A stretch of 64,000 nt of DNA from Algoriphagus zhangzhouensis. GTDB lineage: Bacteria > Bacteroidota > Bacteroidia > Cytophagales > Cyclobacteriaceae. Of the stretch, positions 24,992 through 33,774 are shown one piece after another. Made by a program: the position numbers and the translations under genes. The stretch is taken from assembly GCF_900148515.1 (NCBI RefSeq), contig NZ_FRXN01000001.1:124001-188000 (forward strand), written 5' to 3'. Numbering within the stretch: position 1 is the stretch's first letter; every line of letters begins with the position of its first letter. The notes under the pieces are model-generated. The model was not told the origin of the DNA. It made no database searches and saw nothing but the letters and a program-made list of their open reading frames with translations.

Positions 24992-27115
24992 ATGAAACTG
25001 GCAGTAGGAGACAGATACGAATCAGTAGTCCAAAAAAGTGATCTTGTAAGTAGAGATCTAAGTTGGTTAAAATTCAACGAACGGGTATTGGATCAGTCCA
25101 AGAAAGAACACCGTTCAGTTTTTGAGAAATTAAAATTTTTGGCAATTACCGCCTCCAATTTGGATGAGTTTTTTATGATCCGTGTTGGGTCCTTGTACAA
25201 CTATCTGGATTACGAAAAAGAGAGAGTGGATTACTCTGGATTGCGAGAAGATCCTTTCAAGGCAAAATTGATGAAGGATTGCCAGCAGTTTCATACGAAT
25301 CAGCATTCGCTTTTTGTAGACAAGGTACTTCCTCAATTAGAGGACGAAGGAATCTCTTTGGTAAATACATCCAAGTTGACAGAAGCCGAGCACGGGAAAG
25401 TGAAAGATTATTTCCAAAAGGCAATCTATCCGATGCTCACTCCGATGGTTTATGATGGCTATCGGACTTTCCCGATTCTGATGAATAAGCTCCTGATTTT
25501 TGGAGTGGTGACTACCAGTCCCGGTGAGCGAAAGGATATGCGCAAATTAAGTTTTGTCCAGATTCCGGCTAATATTCCACGCTTTTTTGAGATTGAAAGA
25601 GAAAACTCTCTTTTGATGATTCCGATCGAAGAGGTGATTCGTGAAAACATTGTTTCACTTTTCAGAAATGTGGATATCGAAGCAGTCAGTTTGTTTAGAA
25701 TCACCCGCAACGGAGATTTTACACTTGAAGAAAGTGAAGATATGGATGCCAATTTCCTAGAAGAAGTGAAGCGGAAGTTGATGGAGCGGAAAACTGGTCG
25801 TGTTGTTCGGATAGAAATTGAGGAAGGCTATAGCAAATGGATGCTCAATTCACTGTTGGAACGATGGAATCTGAAAAATGACTCAGTTTTCATGGTGAAA
25901 AGATCAAGTATGTTGGATTATACTGGCTTTTGGCAAATCGTTGGAAATAAAAAGTTTAGAGATAGATTGCCTCAGATGCCCGATCCTGTGAAGCCACTTT
26001 CTTACCAAGAGGTAGGACAGGCTGAGATCTTTGATACGCTGAAGGAGAAAGATATTTTACTTCACCATCCTTATAACAACATCGATTCGATTTTGGATTT
26101 GATTGAAAAAGCTGCTGATGATCCAGATGTCATGGCTATCAAGATGACCATTTATCGTCTCGCAAAAGATAGTCGTATTACGAGAGCACTTTTGAAAGCT
26201 GCCGAAAATGGGAAACACGTTTCTGTTCTCTTTGAGGTGAAGGCTCGATTTGATGAAGAAAATAATATCCGTGAAGCTAAAAAGCTTCAGAAGGCTGGTT
26301 GTTTTGTGATTTATGGAATTACCCACTTAAAAACCCATACTAAACTATTGTTGATTGTTCGTAAGGATGACAATGAGATTACCAGGTTTGTGCATTTGGG
26401 TTCAGGGAATTACAATGAAGATACCGCAAGGTTGTATACAGATATTGGTCTTTTGACAACCAATGAAGTGTTGGCGAATGATGTTTCGGAATTCTTCAAT
26501 GTAATCACAGGTCATAGCATGCCATCTCAATATCAAAACCTGATTACTGCTCCTAGAGATATGCGAAATCAATTGATTGAATATATCGAGCAGGAGGCTG
26601 AGAATGCCAGAAATGGGTTGCCAAGTGGGATCTTCATCAAAGTAAATTCCCTTGAAGATTCAGAGACAATTTATGCCTTGTATAGAGCTTCCCAGTCTGG
26701 TGTAACTATTAAATTGATTGTGAGAGGTATTTGTTGCTTGAGACCGGGAAGACCTGGCTTGAGTGAAAATATTGAGGTGATTTCTATCGTTGGTGATTTC
26801 TTGGAGCACTCCAGAATTTATCATTTCCATAACAATGGAAATACCAGAACCTATGCAGGTAGTGCTGATATGATGGTGAGAAGCTTTGATAAGAGATTGG
26901 AGTCCTTATTTAAGATCGAGGCACCTCTGTTAGAAAAGCAATTGATGAATATTCTTTCTTACAATTTGAGAGATAATTGCAACGCTTATGTGATGCAAGA
27001 AAATGGAACTTATATTGCTAAGCATCCAGTAGGAGATGAGCCCGCTTTCAACGTTCATAAAGAGTTTTTCAACTTGGATCCCGAACAGGTGATGCAAGTA
27101 AAACTAGTAGAATAA
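24992..27115 (+). CDS. ppk1: Polyphosphate kinase 1
   Basis: Polymerises the gamma-phosphate of ATP into long inorganic polyphosphate. 707 residues. The N-domain begins LVSRDLSWLKFNERVL. The two phospholipase-D-like C-domains carry the phospho-accepting His449 in THLKTHTKLLLIVRK, the acidic pair in FEVKARFDEENNI, and the second HxK-type block at LEHSRIYHFHNNG. No exopolyphosphatase (ppx) gene is adjacent. It is monocistronic between terminators at 24896 and 27148. Confidence 0.96.
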   Translation: MKLAVGDRYESVVQKSDLVSRDLSWLKFNERVLDQSKKEHRSVFEKLKFLAITASNLDEFFMIRVGSLYNYLDYEKERVDYSGLREDPFKAKLMKDCQQFHTNQHSLFVDKVLPQLEDEGISLVNTSKLTEAEHGKVKDYFQKAIYPMLTPMVYDGYRTFPILMNKLLIFGVVTTSPGERKDMRKLSFVQIPANIPRFFEIERENSLLMIPIEEVIRENIVSLFRNVDIEAVSLFRITRNGDFTLEESEDMDANFLEEVKRKLMERKTGRVVRIEIEEGYSKWMLNSLLERWNLKNDSVFMVKRSSMLDYTGFWQIVGNKKFRDRLPQMPDPVKPLSYQEVGQAEIFDTLKEKDILLHHPYNNIDSILDLIEKAADDPDVMAIKMTIYRLAKDSRITRALLKAAENGKHVSVLFEVKARFDEENNIREAKKLQKAGCFVIYGITHLKTHTKLLLIVRKDDNEITRFVHLGSGNYNEDTARLYTDIGLLTTNEVLANDVSEFFNVITGHSMPSQYQNLITAPRDMRNQLIEYIEQEAENARNGLPSGIFIKVNSLEDSETIYALYRASQSGVTIKLIVRGICCLRPGRPGLSENIEVISIVGDFLEHSRIYHFHNNGNTRTYAGSADMMVRSFDKRLESLFKIEAPLLEKQLMNILSYNLRDNCNAYVMQENGTYIAKHPVGDEPAFNVHKEFFNLDPEQVMQVKLVE

Positions 27116-27147
27116 GGAAACCTTAGTAGCAGAAATATTAATTGAAT

Positions 27148-27183
27148 AAAGGGGATCGAAAATTATTTTCGGTTCCCTTTTTT
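27148..27183 (+). terminator. Rho-independent terminator after ppk1
   Basis: A long imperfect stem (GGGGATCGAAAAT against ATTTTCGGTTCCC), then six T. Confidence 0.82.
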
Positions 27184-27272
27184 ATATATAATTTGATAAT
27201 ATTCCAAGTGGTGAAAAATAACTTTTTAGTGGTTGAGGAAAGTTGATATAATTAAGAATTATCCACTTATTT

Positions 27273-28229
27273 TTGGACTCCAATAGAAATAAATTCCAGT
27301 ATATTTTGAAAGATACAAATTCAAGGACATATCCTGTTTTATTAGCATTTGATAAGAATTTTTTGGGTCCAGCGACAGTAACTATCCATTCTCTGATCAA
27401 AAATAATCCCGATTTAAATTTCTCTTTTTATATAATCTGCCAGGGACCAGATAATAGTTGGTTGAAGCCAATCGAAGAATTTGTCAAAAAAAAAGGAGCT
27501 AGTTTCACTGTAAAAGAAGTTGGTTTTGATTCATTAAAAAACGTAAAAGTTGAACTGCATTTTTCAGTTGCTACTTATCTTCGACTTTTCTCAGCAGATT
27601 TGATATCAGAGGATAAAGCACTTTATTTAGATACGGATATTATTGTTAATGGAAGTGTTTCCGATTTATTCAATGTGGAATTAGGAGACCATGCATTAGC
27701 TGCTGTTTCAGATCCTAAAATAGAAGATTTTGGAAGATTGGAGCTCTCTAAGGAAGAAGGGTATTTCAATTCAGGAATGATAGTATTAAACCTGAATAAA
27801 TGGAGGGAAATGCAGCTTGGAGAAAAAGCTTTGGAGTATATTTTTAAATATCCCGATAAAATTAAATATGCGGATCAGTGTGGGCTTAATGCGGTTTTGA
27901 AGGGAGAATGGTTGAGATTGGATCCTAAATGGAATGTACAAACTTCATTTTTTGATAATGAAATATTCTCTGTTGCAGTGTCTCAATTCGGGAAAGAGAA
28001 ATTCCAAAATGCAATTAAAAACCCAATAATCATTCATTATACTGAGGCCTCAAAACCTTGGCATTTCCAAAATAAACACCCCCTAAAAGATCTTTATTGG
28101 ACTTATTTGAATGAAACTGAATATGCTCAAGAGTTTAAAAATAAATATGGATTGAAAGATTATGTAAAATGGGGTATACCTAAATCAATAAAAAAGAGAT
28201 ATTGGAGGTATTTGAAAAACAAAAATTAG
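27273..28229 (+). CDS. Glycosyltransferase family 8 protein
   Basis: A 318-residue retaining GT-A glycosyltransferase. Seen: the N-terminal PVLLAFDKNFLGPATVTIHSL, the metal-binding DxD in ALYLDTDIIVNG, GYFNSGMIVLNLNKWR and the UDP-binding IIIHYTEASKPWH. GT8 members transfer galactose or glucose, often in lipopolysaccharide cores or capsules. The best start is the TTG at 27273; no ATG exists before it. Its codons are more AT-rich than those of the flanking gyrB/ppk1, a possible sign of transfer. It begins a three-gene glycan cluster. Confidence 0.88.
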   Translation: MDSNRNKFQYILKDTNSRTYPVLLAFDKNFLGPATVTIHSLIKNNPDLNFSFYIICQGPDNSWLKPIEEFVKKKGASFTVKEVGFDSLKNVKVELHFSVATYLRLFSADLISEDKALYLDTDIIVNGSVSDLFNVELGDHALAAVSDPKIEDFGRLELSKEEGYFNSGMIVLNLNKWREMQLGEKALEYIFKYPDKIKYADQCGLNAVLKGEWLRLDPKWNVQTSFFDNEIFSVAVSQFGKEKFQNAIKNPIIIHYTEASKPWHFQNKHPLKDLYWTYLNETEYAQEFKNKYGLKDYVKWGIPKSIKKRYWRYLKNKN

Positions 28230-28276
28230 ATTGTCTTCAACTTCAATTACTATTGGTCTTTTTTAATTTTTAATCA

Positions 28277-29386
28277 GTGAATCCAGTTAGAATACATTTT
28301 GATAATCAGACATTTAGGCTCCAGAGATACGGAGGTATTTCTAAATATTTTGTTAGGCTTGCCAAGGAATTAAAAGGTCTAGGACAAAATCCTAAAATAC
28401 TTGGAGGGTTTTATATAAATAATTACCTCAGAGACATAGATCCGAGTCTGCGAACTGGAACTCATATGGTATCCTTTCCAAAGAGGTCCATTCGTGTTTT
28501 AAGAGATTTAGGAAATGTAATCAACAGTGGATATCAATTGGTAAATCCACCGAATATTATTCATGAAACTTACTTTAGCGATAAGCCTTTTCTCAAAGGA
28601 AATCAAGCGAGAGTTGTTACTGAATATGATGCTCTTCATGAACTTTTTCCAGAGTTGTTTCCAAGTTCCTATTTGAAGACAAAAGAAAAACAAGCGGCTT
28701 TTGACAGATCAGATTTAGTGATAAGTATCTCTCATCATACAAAATCGGATATGCTTAATTTTTTCAACATTGATGAGAAGAAGATTAAGGTGACTCATTT
28801 AGCCGCTGATGAGCCTTTGCCGGATTCATTGATTATTACGCCTCCTATGCAACGGCGACCATTTTTTCTCTATGTAGGAATCAGGTTAAAGCACAAAAAC
28901 TTCGAAGGATTTGTAAAGGCATTTTCTCAATCCGAAAAACTGATGAAGAATTTTGACATCGTGGCTTTTTGTCCCCAGGGCTTTTCAAGAAAGGAATTGG
29001 ACTCTTTCCAAGCTCTTGGCTTCGAAAAGGATCAGATACGATGGGAAGCAGGAGATGATAATAAATTAGCCGGTTTTTATAAGGCTGCCTATGCATTTGT
29101 TTATCCTTCTTTATATGAAGGGTTTGGAATACCACCACTAGAGGCTATGGGGTATAATTGCCCAGTTGTTTGCAGTAATACAAGTTCTTTGCCTGAGGTA
29201 GTGGGTGAATCTGCATTGACTTTCAATCCAAATAACCTGGAAGAAATCCAGACTCAACTGGAAAAAATTGGAGAAAGCGAATCGGTTCGAGAAGAATATA
29301 TTCTTAAGGGTAATGAGAGGTTTCAACAGTTCTCTTGGGAAAGAACATCAATAGAAACTCTTCAACTTTACAGACAGCTTTTGTAG
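28277..29386 (+). CDS. Glycosyltransferase family 4 (GT-B) protein
   Basis: 369 residues. The C-terminal Rossmann half carries the retaining-GT signature SLYEGFGIPPLEAMGYNCPV with the Glu pair, then SSLPEVVGESAL. The N-terminal half begins RIHFDNQTFRLQRYGGISKYF, the acceptor-side pattern of many mannosyl/rhamnosyl transferases. The start is a GTG at 28277. It follows the GT8 gene by 47 bp and precedes a GDP-mannose dehydratase-like gene. A GDP-sugar donor is plausible from context only. Confidence 0.9.
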   Translation: MNPVRIHFDNQTFRLQRYGGISKYFVRLAKELKGLGQNPKILGGFYINNYLRDIDPSLRTGTHMVSFPKRSIRVLRDLGNVINSGYQLVNPPNIIHETYFSDKPFLKGNQARVVTEYDALHELFPELFPSSYLKTKEKQAAFDRSDLVISISHHTKSDMLNFFNIDEKKIKVTHLAADEPLPDSLIITPPMQRRPFFLYVGIRLKHKNFEGFVKAFSQSEKLMKNFDIVAFCPQGFSRKELDSFQALGFEKDQIRWEAGDDNKLAGFYKAAYAFVYPSLYEGFGIPPLEAMGYNCPVVCSNTSSLPEVVGESALTFNPNNLEEIQTQLEKIGESESVREEYILKGNERFQQFSWERTSIETLQLYRQLL

Positions 29387-29422
29387 GCTTGTCGATTAAA
29401 ATTGTCAATCTAAAAATCTATT

Positions 29423-30367
29423 ATGAAATCCGCTCTGATTTGTGGTGTTGGTGGTCAAGATGGAAGCTATCTTGCCCAATTTTTAATCCATAAAGGATAT
29501 AAAGTGTATGGCACTTCGAGAGATGCGCAAGGAAAAGCATTTTTAAATCTTCAAAAATTGGGGATCAAGTCCCACGTAGAATTAATATCCATGGACCAGG
29601 AAGATTTCAGGTCTGTCCTGGTGGCAATCAAGAAGTCTAGGCCTCAAGAAGTCTACTTCCTTTCAGGCCAATCTTCGGTAGGGTTATCTTTTGAGCAGCC
29701 AGCTGAAACAATTCAAAGCTTTACACTTGGCATTTTGAATATTTTGGAGGCAGTTAAATTGGAAGACAATGATATAAAAGTTTATCACGCCGGTAGTTCG
29801 GAGGCTTTTGGTGGAACTAGTGAATTCCCAGCGACAGAATCAACTCCTTTTCATCCCAGAAGTCCCTATGCTCTGGCAAAAGCTTCGGCTAGTTGGCTCG
29901 TTGATAATTATAGAGAGGCTTATGGTTTACATTTAAGTACGGGGATTTTGTTTAATCATGAATCCCCATTGAGGCCTGAGCGTTTTGTTACCCAAAAAAT
30001 TATTCAATCAGCAAAAAGGATTTCGAAAGGTTCTCAAGAAAAGCTTTCCTTGGGACGATTGGATATCCAAAGAGACTGGGGCTGGGCCCCTGAGTATGTC
30101 GAAGCGATGTGGCTGATGTTGCAACAAGACATTCCTGAGGATTTTATAGTGGCATCTGGTAAGTCTTATTCTTTAGAATATTTTGTCGATCAGACTTTTT
30201 ATCAATTAGGTCTAAATTGGAAGGACCATGTGATTCAAAAAGAAGAGTTTTTTAGACCTACTGATTTATTGGTAAGTAGGGCAGATCCAAAAAAAGCATT
30301 TGAAAAATTGGGGTGGAAAGCCCACTTGGGATTAGAGGGGATTATTGAAAAAATGATCAAAGGTTGA
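29423..30367 (+). CDS. GDP-mannose 4,6-dehydratase-like NAD-dependent epimerase/dehydratase
   Basis: 314 residues of the extended SDR family. Nucleotide-binding ICGVGGQDGSYLAQFL fits the GMD pattern GxxGQDGxYL. The catalytic region is HAGSSEAFGGTSE followed by RSPYALAKASA (Tyr and Lys), and GILFNHESPLRPERFVTQKI matches the GMD substrate block. GMD makes GDP-4-keto-6-deoxymannose, precursor of fucose, rhamnose and perosamine. It is somewhat shorter than typical GMD, and no epimerase/reductase is nearby, so the final sugar is unknown. Confidence 0.85.
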   Translation: MKSALICGVGGQDGSYLAQFLIHKGYKVYGTSRDAQGKAFLNLQKLGIKSHVELISMDQEDFRSVLVAIKKSRPQEVYFLSGQSSVGLSFEQPAETIQSFTLGILNILEAVKLEDNDIKVYHAGSSEAFGGTSEFPATESTPFHPRSPYALAKASASWLVDNYREAYGLHLSTGILFNHESPLRPERFVTQKIIQSAKRISKGSQEKLSLGRLDIQRDWGWAPEYVEAMWLMLQQDIPEDFIVASGKSYSLEYFVDQTFYQLGLNWKDHVIQKEEFFRPTDLLVSRADPKKAFEKLGWKAHLGLEGIIEKMIKG

Positions 30368-30449
30368 AAAAGAACTCTCAACCTTTGAACGATTATAGGG
30401 GGGATATTGAATGGTAATCCCTTGTAAAAGGGATGTGTAGACTGGGCTT

Positions 30450-30659
30450 TTACTTCTTTTTGGCAAAAATCATGATGGCAACTCCGGCTGCAGCAACAAT
30501 GCCTCCAGCATATTGTGGCCAATCGAGTGTCCTTTCTTTATCTGCGCTCACCTGAATAGGGCCCGCGTCGATCACTTTTTCTTTGGTGGTAAAGCTGATG
30601 CTATTACTAAAAAGCATCAATACTCCTGCAATAACTAAAATTACTCCTAAGATTTTCAT
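30450..30659 (-). CDS. Small two-helix membrane protein
   Basis: 69 residues with hydrophobic helices at both ends (ILGVILVIAGVLMLF and YAGGIVAAAGVAIMIFAKKK) and a short polar loop between them rich in Lys, Asp and Glu. Similar in shape to DUF3185-like proteins; that is a resemblance, not an identification. The gene is alone on the minus strand, convergent with the dehydratase gene. Confidence 0.7.
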   Translation of the reverse strand: MKILGVILVIAGVLMLFSNSISFTTKEKVIDAGPIQVSADKERTLDWPQYAGGIVAAAGVAIMIFAKKK

Positions 30660-30738
30660 ATGGATTTGGGATAAAATGGGTTTATTTGTTACTTGAAATA
30701 TAGGTAAACTAAAATTAAAATTTTATCAATTATTGAAA

Positions 30739-31014
30739 TTACATTTTGTGATAATTTCCTTTCTTTAGTTTCGACCTTACACTGAAATAACTGTAAAAAC
30801 CAAGAACCAAAAAGACTGCAGAAAGAACAAAAGCAAGGTAACCGAAGTCTCTTATATGATTTAAATGCTCAACCTCAAATAGTGCAGTACCGCTGACTAA
30901 AAAGTAAAGAGATGTGCGTATATATGTCAAAAGAGTACGTTGATTTGCCAAAGTTGTCCGCTGTCTAGCTAAAAAATCTCGGATAATCAGTTCATTTTCA
31001 AAGTCCTTTTCCAT
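30739..31014 (-). CDS. DUF202 domain membrane protein
   Basis: 91 residues. The N-terminus contains the DUF202 hallmark RQRTTLANQRTLLTYIRTSL, followed by three hydrophobic stretches ending in a Lys-rich tail. The family is of unknown function. It lies 79 bp upstream of the 69-residue membrane protein on the same strand and is divergent from the DUF3078 gene, with 44 bp between the starts. Confidence 0.85.
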   Translation of the reverse strand: MEKDFENELIIRDFLARQRTTLANQRTLLTYIRTSLYFLVSGTALFEVEHLNHIRDFGYLAFVLSAVFLVLGFYSYFSVRSKLKKGNYHKM

Positions 31015-31058
31015 ATTTGTATTAATTATTTAAAGTTAAATTACTCAAACTACAGTTT

Positions 31059-31943
31059 ATGAAAAGATTATTTACGCTTTTCTTTTTAGCCTTGATGGCT
31101 ACACAGGTAATGGCCCAGGAGGCAGAAAAAGACACCACCTATTGGTTAAAAGAAATTGGTGGAGGTTTGAATTTCAATCAAGGTTCTTTTAGTAGTAACT
31201 GGAAGGGTGGGGGTGTCAATTCGATTGCCATTGGTACCTACCTCAATGGTAGAGCGAATTATAAGAAAGACAAATGGTCTTGGGACAATACCATGGATTT
31301 CATCTACGGGATTGTGAAAAACCAAGGTGAAGATGGCCGAAAGTCAAATGACCGGATTTTCTTGGATTCAAAGGTGGGTTATGCTATTGGACCAAAGTGG
31401 AATATGTTCTTTTCTGCTAACTTCCTTTCACAATTTGCTGCAGGTTATGAATTCAATGATGATGGAACAAGAACATTGATATCCAAGTTTGCCAATCCAG
31501 CTTACTTGACAACTGCCTTGGGATTCGAATACAAGCCAAACGATGAGTTTAGCCTGAGACTTTCTCCATTTTCTCCAAGATTTACTTTTGTGACTGATAA
31601 AGATTTGTATCTGAATGTTCCAGAAAACTATGGAGTACCAATAGGGGAAACAGTACGAAAAGAATGGGCGGCTTTTAGTTTGCTGGCCGACTGGAATAAG
31701 AAATTATCTGAAAATGTCTCACTTTTAGTTAGATATCAGATGTATGCGAATTATGAAACTTTGGCTTTCGATACGATTGATCATCGCTTAGATGTAGGCT
31801 TGAATGCTAAAGTTTCCAATTTGATCAATGTGAGCTTAACCACACTGACTATTTACGATATTGACCAAGACGATAAAATCCAATTTAGCCAGGGGCTAGC
31901 TTTGGGAATTGCTTTTCAGCGCAGTACGTTTCCTAAAGAATAA
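31059..31943 (+). CDS. DUF3078 domain protein, secreted/outer-membrane
   Basis: 294 residues with a signal peptide (MKRLFTLFFLALMATQVMAQ, cleavage after AQ). The mature part is dominated by alternating aromatic strands (GGGLNFNQGSFSSNWKGGG, YKKDKWSWDNTMDFIYG), the typical DUF3078 signature of Bacteroidota, probably an outer-membrane beta-barrel. Function unknown. It is a single-gene unit followed by a terminator at 32046-32076. Confidence 0.88.
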   Translation: MKRLFTLFFLALMATQVMAQEAEKDTTYWLKEIGGGLNFNQGSFSSNWKGGGVNSIAIGTYLNGRANYKKDKWSWDNTMDFIYGIVKNQGEDGRKSNDRIFLDSKVGYAIGPKWNMFFSANFLSQFAAGYEFNDDGTRTLISKFANPAYLTTALGFEYKPNDEFSLRLSPFSPRFTFVTDKDLYLNVPENYGVPIGETVRKEWAAFSLLADWNKKLSENVSLLVRYQMYANYETLAFDTIDHRLDVGLNAKVSNLINVSLTTLTIYDIDQDDKIQFSQGLALGIAFQRSTFPKE

Positions 31944-32364
31944 ATAAAAAAGACAAATTTTTATTTTGGATTTTGTTTTGTTAATAATTGTATTATTTTT
32001 GAATTCATTGTGGTAGTTAAATAATAGTTGGTTTAGTTTTCAAATAAAGGGCAGGAGATTTTCTCCTGCTTTTTTATTTTATTCTTGAAATATTACAATT
32101 TTTTGTTTTTTGACTTCACTCAATTCAATCCCTATTCAATTTCAGTTTTCTTAAAGGCATAGGAGTTTCCTTATTGATAAGAACTCTGAACATTTGATTC
32201 ATTTACAATTCCGAATTTGAATTGAGTCATGAAGAATGTTTCTTTCCAATCTGCCCTGGTTGAAATAGTTCTCCACTTATCACCATTTTTTGAGTTTCAA
32301 TGAATTCTTCATTACTCGAAAAGAATTTATCAGTATTATCTTTTTCAAACCACCACCCATACAA
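31944..32364. other. 421-bp intergenic region
   Basis: Contains one clear terminator (32046-32076), roughly 100 bp beyond the DUF3078 stop. The rest is AT-rich and must hold the promoter of the class V PLP-enzyme gene. An upstream extension of that gene's frame to 32290 lacks a credible start. No tRNA or small ORF with coding character was seen. Confidence 0.6.
32046..32076 (+). terminator. Rho-independent terminator after the DUF3078 gene
   Basis: GCAGGAGA and TCTCCTGC form a perfect stem with a 3-nt loop, followed by T-rich sequence. Confidence 0.85.
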
Positions 32365-33651
32365 ATGAATAATAGAAGAAACTTTCTGAAGAAAGGAATT
32401 CTGGCCGCAGCGGCTTCCTCCACTTTTGCAACCCCAGGTATTTCCATGGAAACCCGAAAAGAAAAAGATGTCTGGAAAGAACTGCCTTTGATAGAAGAAG
32501 ATGATTTTCTATGGGATTGGGTGAGAAATGAATATTCCGTATCATCGACTATCGCCAACCTGAATAATGGAAGTGTCAGTCCACAACCGAAGGTGGTTCA
32601 GGAGGTCTTTGAGCATTATACTCGGGAATTCAATACGATCCCCTCCATGTATATGTGGAGCAAAGGTGATATTTCTAATGCTGTGAGAGAGCAATTGGCA
32701 GAATTGGCCGGTTGTAGTCCGGAAGAGATCGCAGTCAATCGAAATACCACTGAAGCGATTAATACTGTCATTTGGGGGATGAATTATCAAAAAGGAGATG
32801 AAATCATTCTTTGTGAGCAGGATTATACCTCTGTCATGAATACCTGGCAGGAGGTGGAGGCTAGGTATGGTGTGACTTTGAAATGGCTTTCTTTTGATTT
32901 ACCAGTTGAGGATGATGATGTGATCGTGGAGGCTTATAAAAATGCTGTTACAGATAAAACCAAAGTAGTGACGATCACTCATGTCAATAATATCAATGGA
33001 AACATTTTGCCTGTCAGGAAAATCTCAGATTCTGTCAAATCAGTAAACCCCAAAGTGAAGGTTTTAGTGGATGGGGCTCATTCTTTTGGCCATATCAATT
33101 TTAAAATTCCAGAATTGGGCTGTGATTTTTATGGTACCAGTTTGCATAAATGGCTTTGTGCTCCCTTTGGCACAGGAATGCTTTATGTCAAGAAATCTGA
33201 AATTCAGGAACTGTGGCCGCTGTTTACCCATGCAAACCCCCAAAGTGATAATATCAATAAGTTTTCAACTTTTGGAACCCGAAATTTACCGGCTGAATTA
33301 TCAATTGCCAGAGCTATTCAGTTTCACAATGTCATCGGGATTCAAAGAAAAGAGGAAAGGTTAAGGTTCTTAAAAAACTATTGGGTGGAGAGAGTAATCG
33401 ATATCCCAAATGTAGAAATCAAGACTTCCATGAAACCTGAATTTGCCTGCGCATTAGCTTCTTTTTCTCTAAAGAATATGCCAGATGGTGAAGTTGCTCA
33501 AAAACTTCTCAAAGAGTATCATATCCATGTTACTCAAAAAGGTGATAAGACTGGGAAGTTTCATGGGATGCGGGTCACTCCCCATGTTTATACGACTACT
33601 CAGGAATTAGACAGATTTGTTAGGGGAATTATCAATTTAGCTAAGAGCTAA
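32365..33651 (+). CDS. Tat-signal class V aminotransferase-fold PLP enzyme (isopenicillin N epimerase-like)
   Basis: 428 residues from the ATG at 32365, chosen because it opens directly on a twin-arginine-type signal (NNRRNFLKKGILAAAASS, then an Ala-rich stretch). The catalytic domain has the fold-type I pattern: NRNTTEAINTVIWGM, the cofactor Asp/His block VLVDGAHSFGHINF and the Schiff-base Lys in GTSLHKWLCAPFGTGML. Similar folds racemise or beta-eliminate amino acids (isopenicillin N epimerase, cysteine desulfurase). A PLP enzyme exported by Tat is unusual, and its reaction is unknown. It sits 123 bp upstream of a hybrid two-component gene on the same strand. Confidence 0.85.
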   Translation: MNNRRNFLKKGILAAAASSTFATPGISMETRKEKDVWKELPLIEEDDFLWDWVRNEYSVSSTIANLNNGSVSPQPKVVQEVFEHYTREFNTIPSMYMWSKGDISNAVREQLAELAGCSPEEIAVNRNTTEAINTVIWGMNYQKGDEIILCEQDYTSVMNTWQEVEARYGVTLKWLSFDLPVEDDDVIVEAYKNAVTDKTKVVTITHVNNINGNILPVRKISDSVKSVNPKVKVLVDGAHSFGHINFKIPELGCDFYGTSLHKWLCAPFGTGMLYVKKSEIQELWPLFTHANPQSDNINKFSTFGTRNLPAELSIARAIQFHNVIGIQRKEERLRFLKNYWVERVIDIPNVEIKTSMKPEFACALASFSLKNMPDGEVAQKLLKEYHIHVTQKGDKTGKFHGMRVTPHVYTTTQELDRFVRGIINLAKS

Positions 33652-33774
33652 TAATTAATTTTTCTTATGAAATAGAATAAAACTCATATTCCTAAATCTT
33701 GCTAAGAGGCTTTTTATTTCTTTTATTAAATACAGATCTAACGAACTTTATTTAATAATCTCTTAGTTGATTTT

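Noticed and set aside
27273..30367. Genomic island with integrase or transposase
   Set aside because: No mobility gene, flanking direct repeat or tRNA junction was found around the glycan cluster.
30359..30386. Terminator after the dehydratase gene
   Set aside because: AAAGGTTGA/TCAACCTTT can pair, but no T-run follows on the plus strand, so it was not listed as a terminator.
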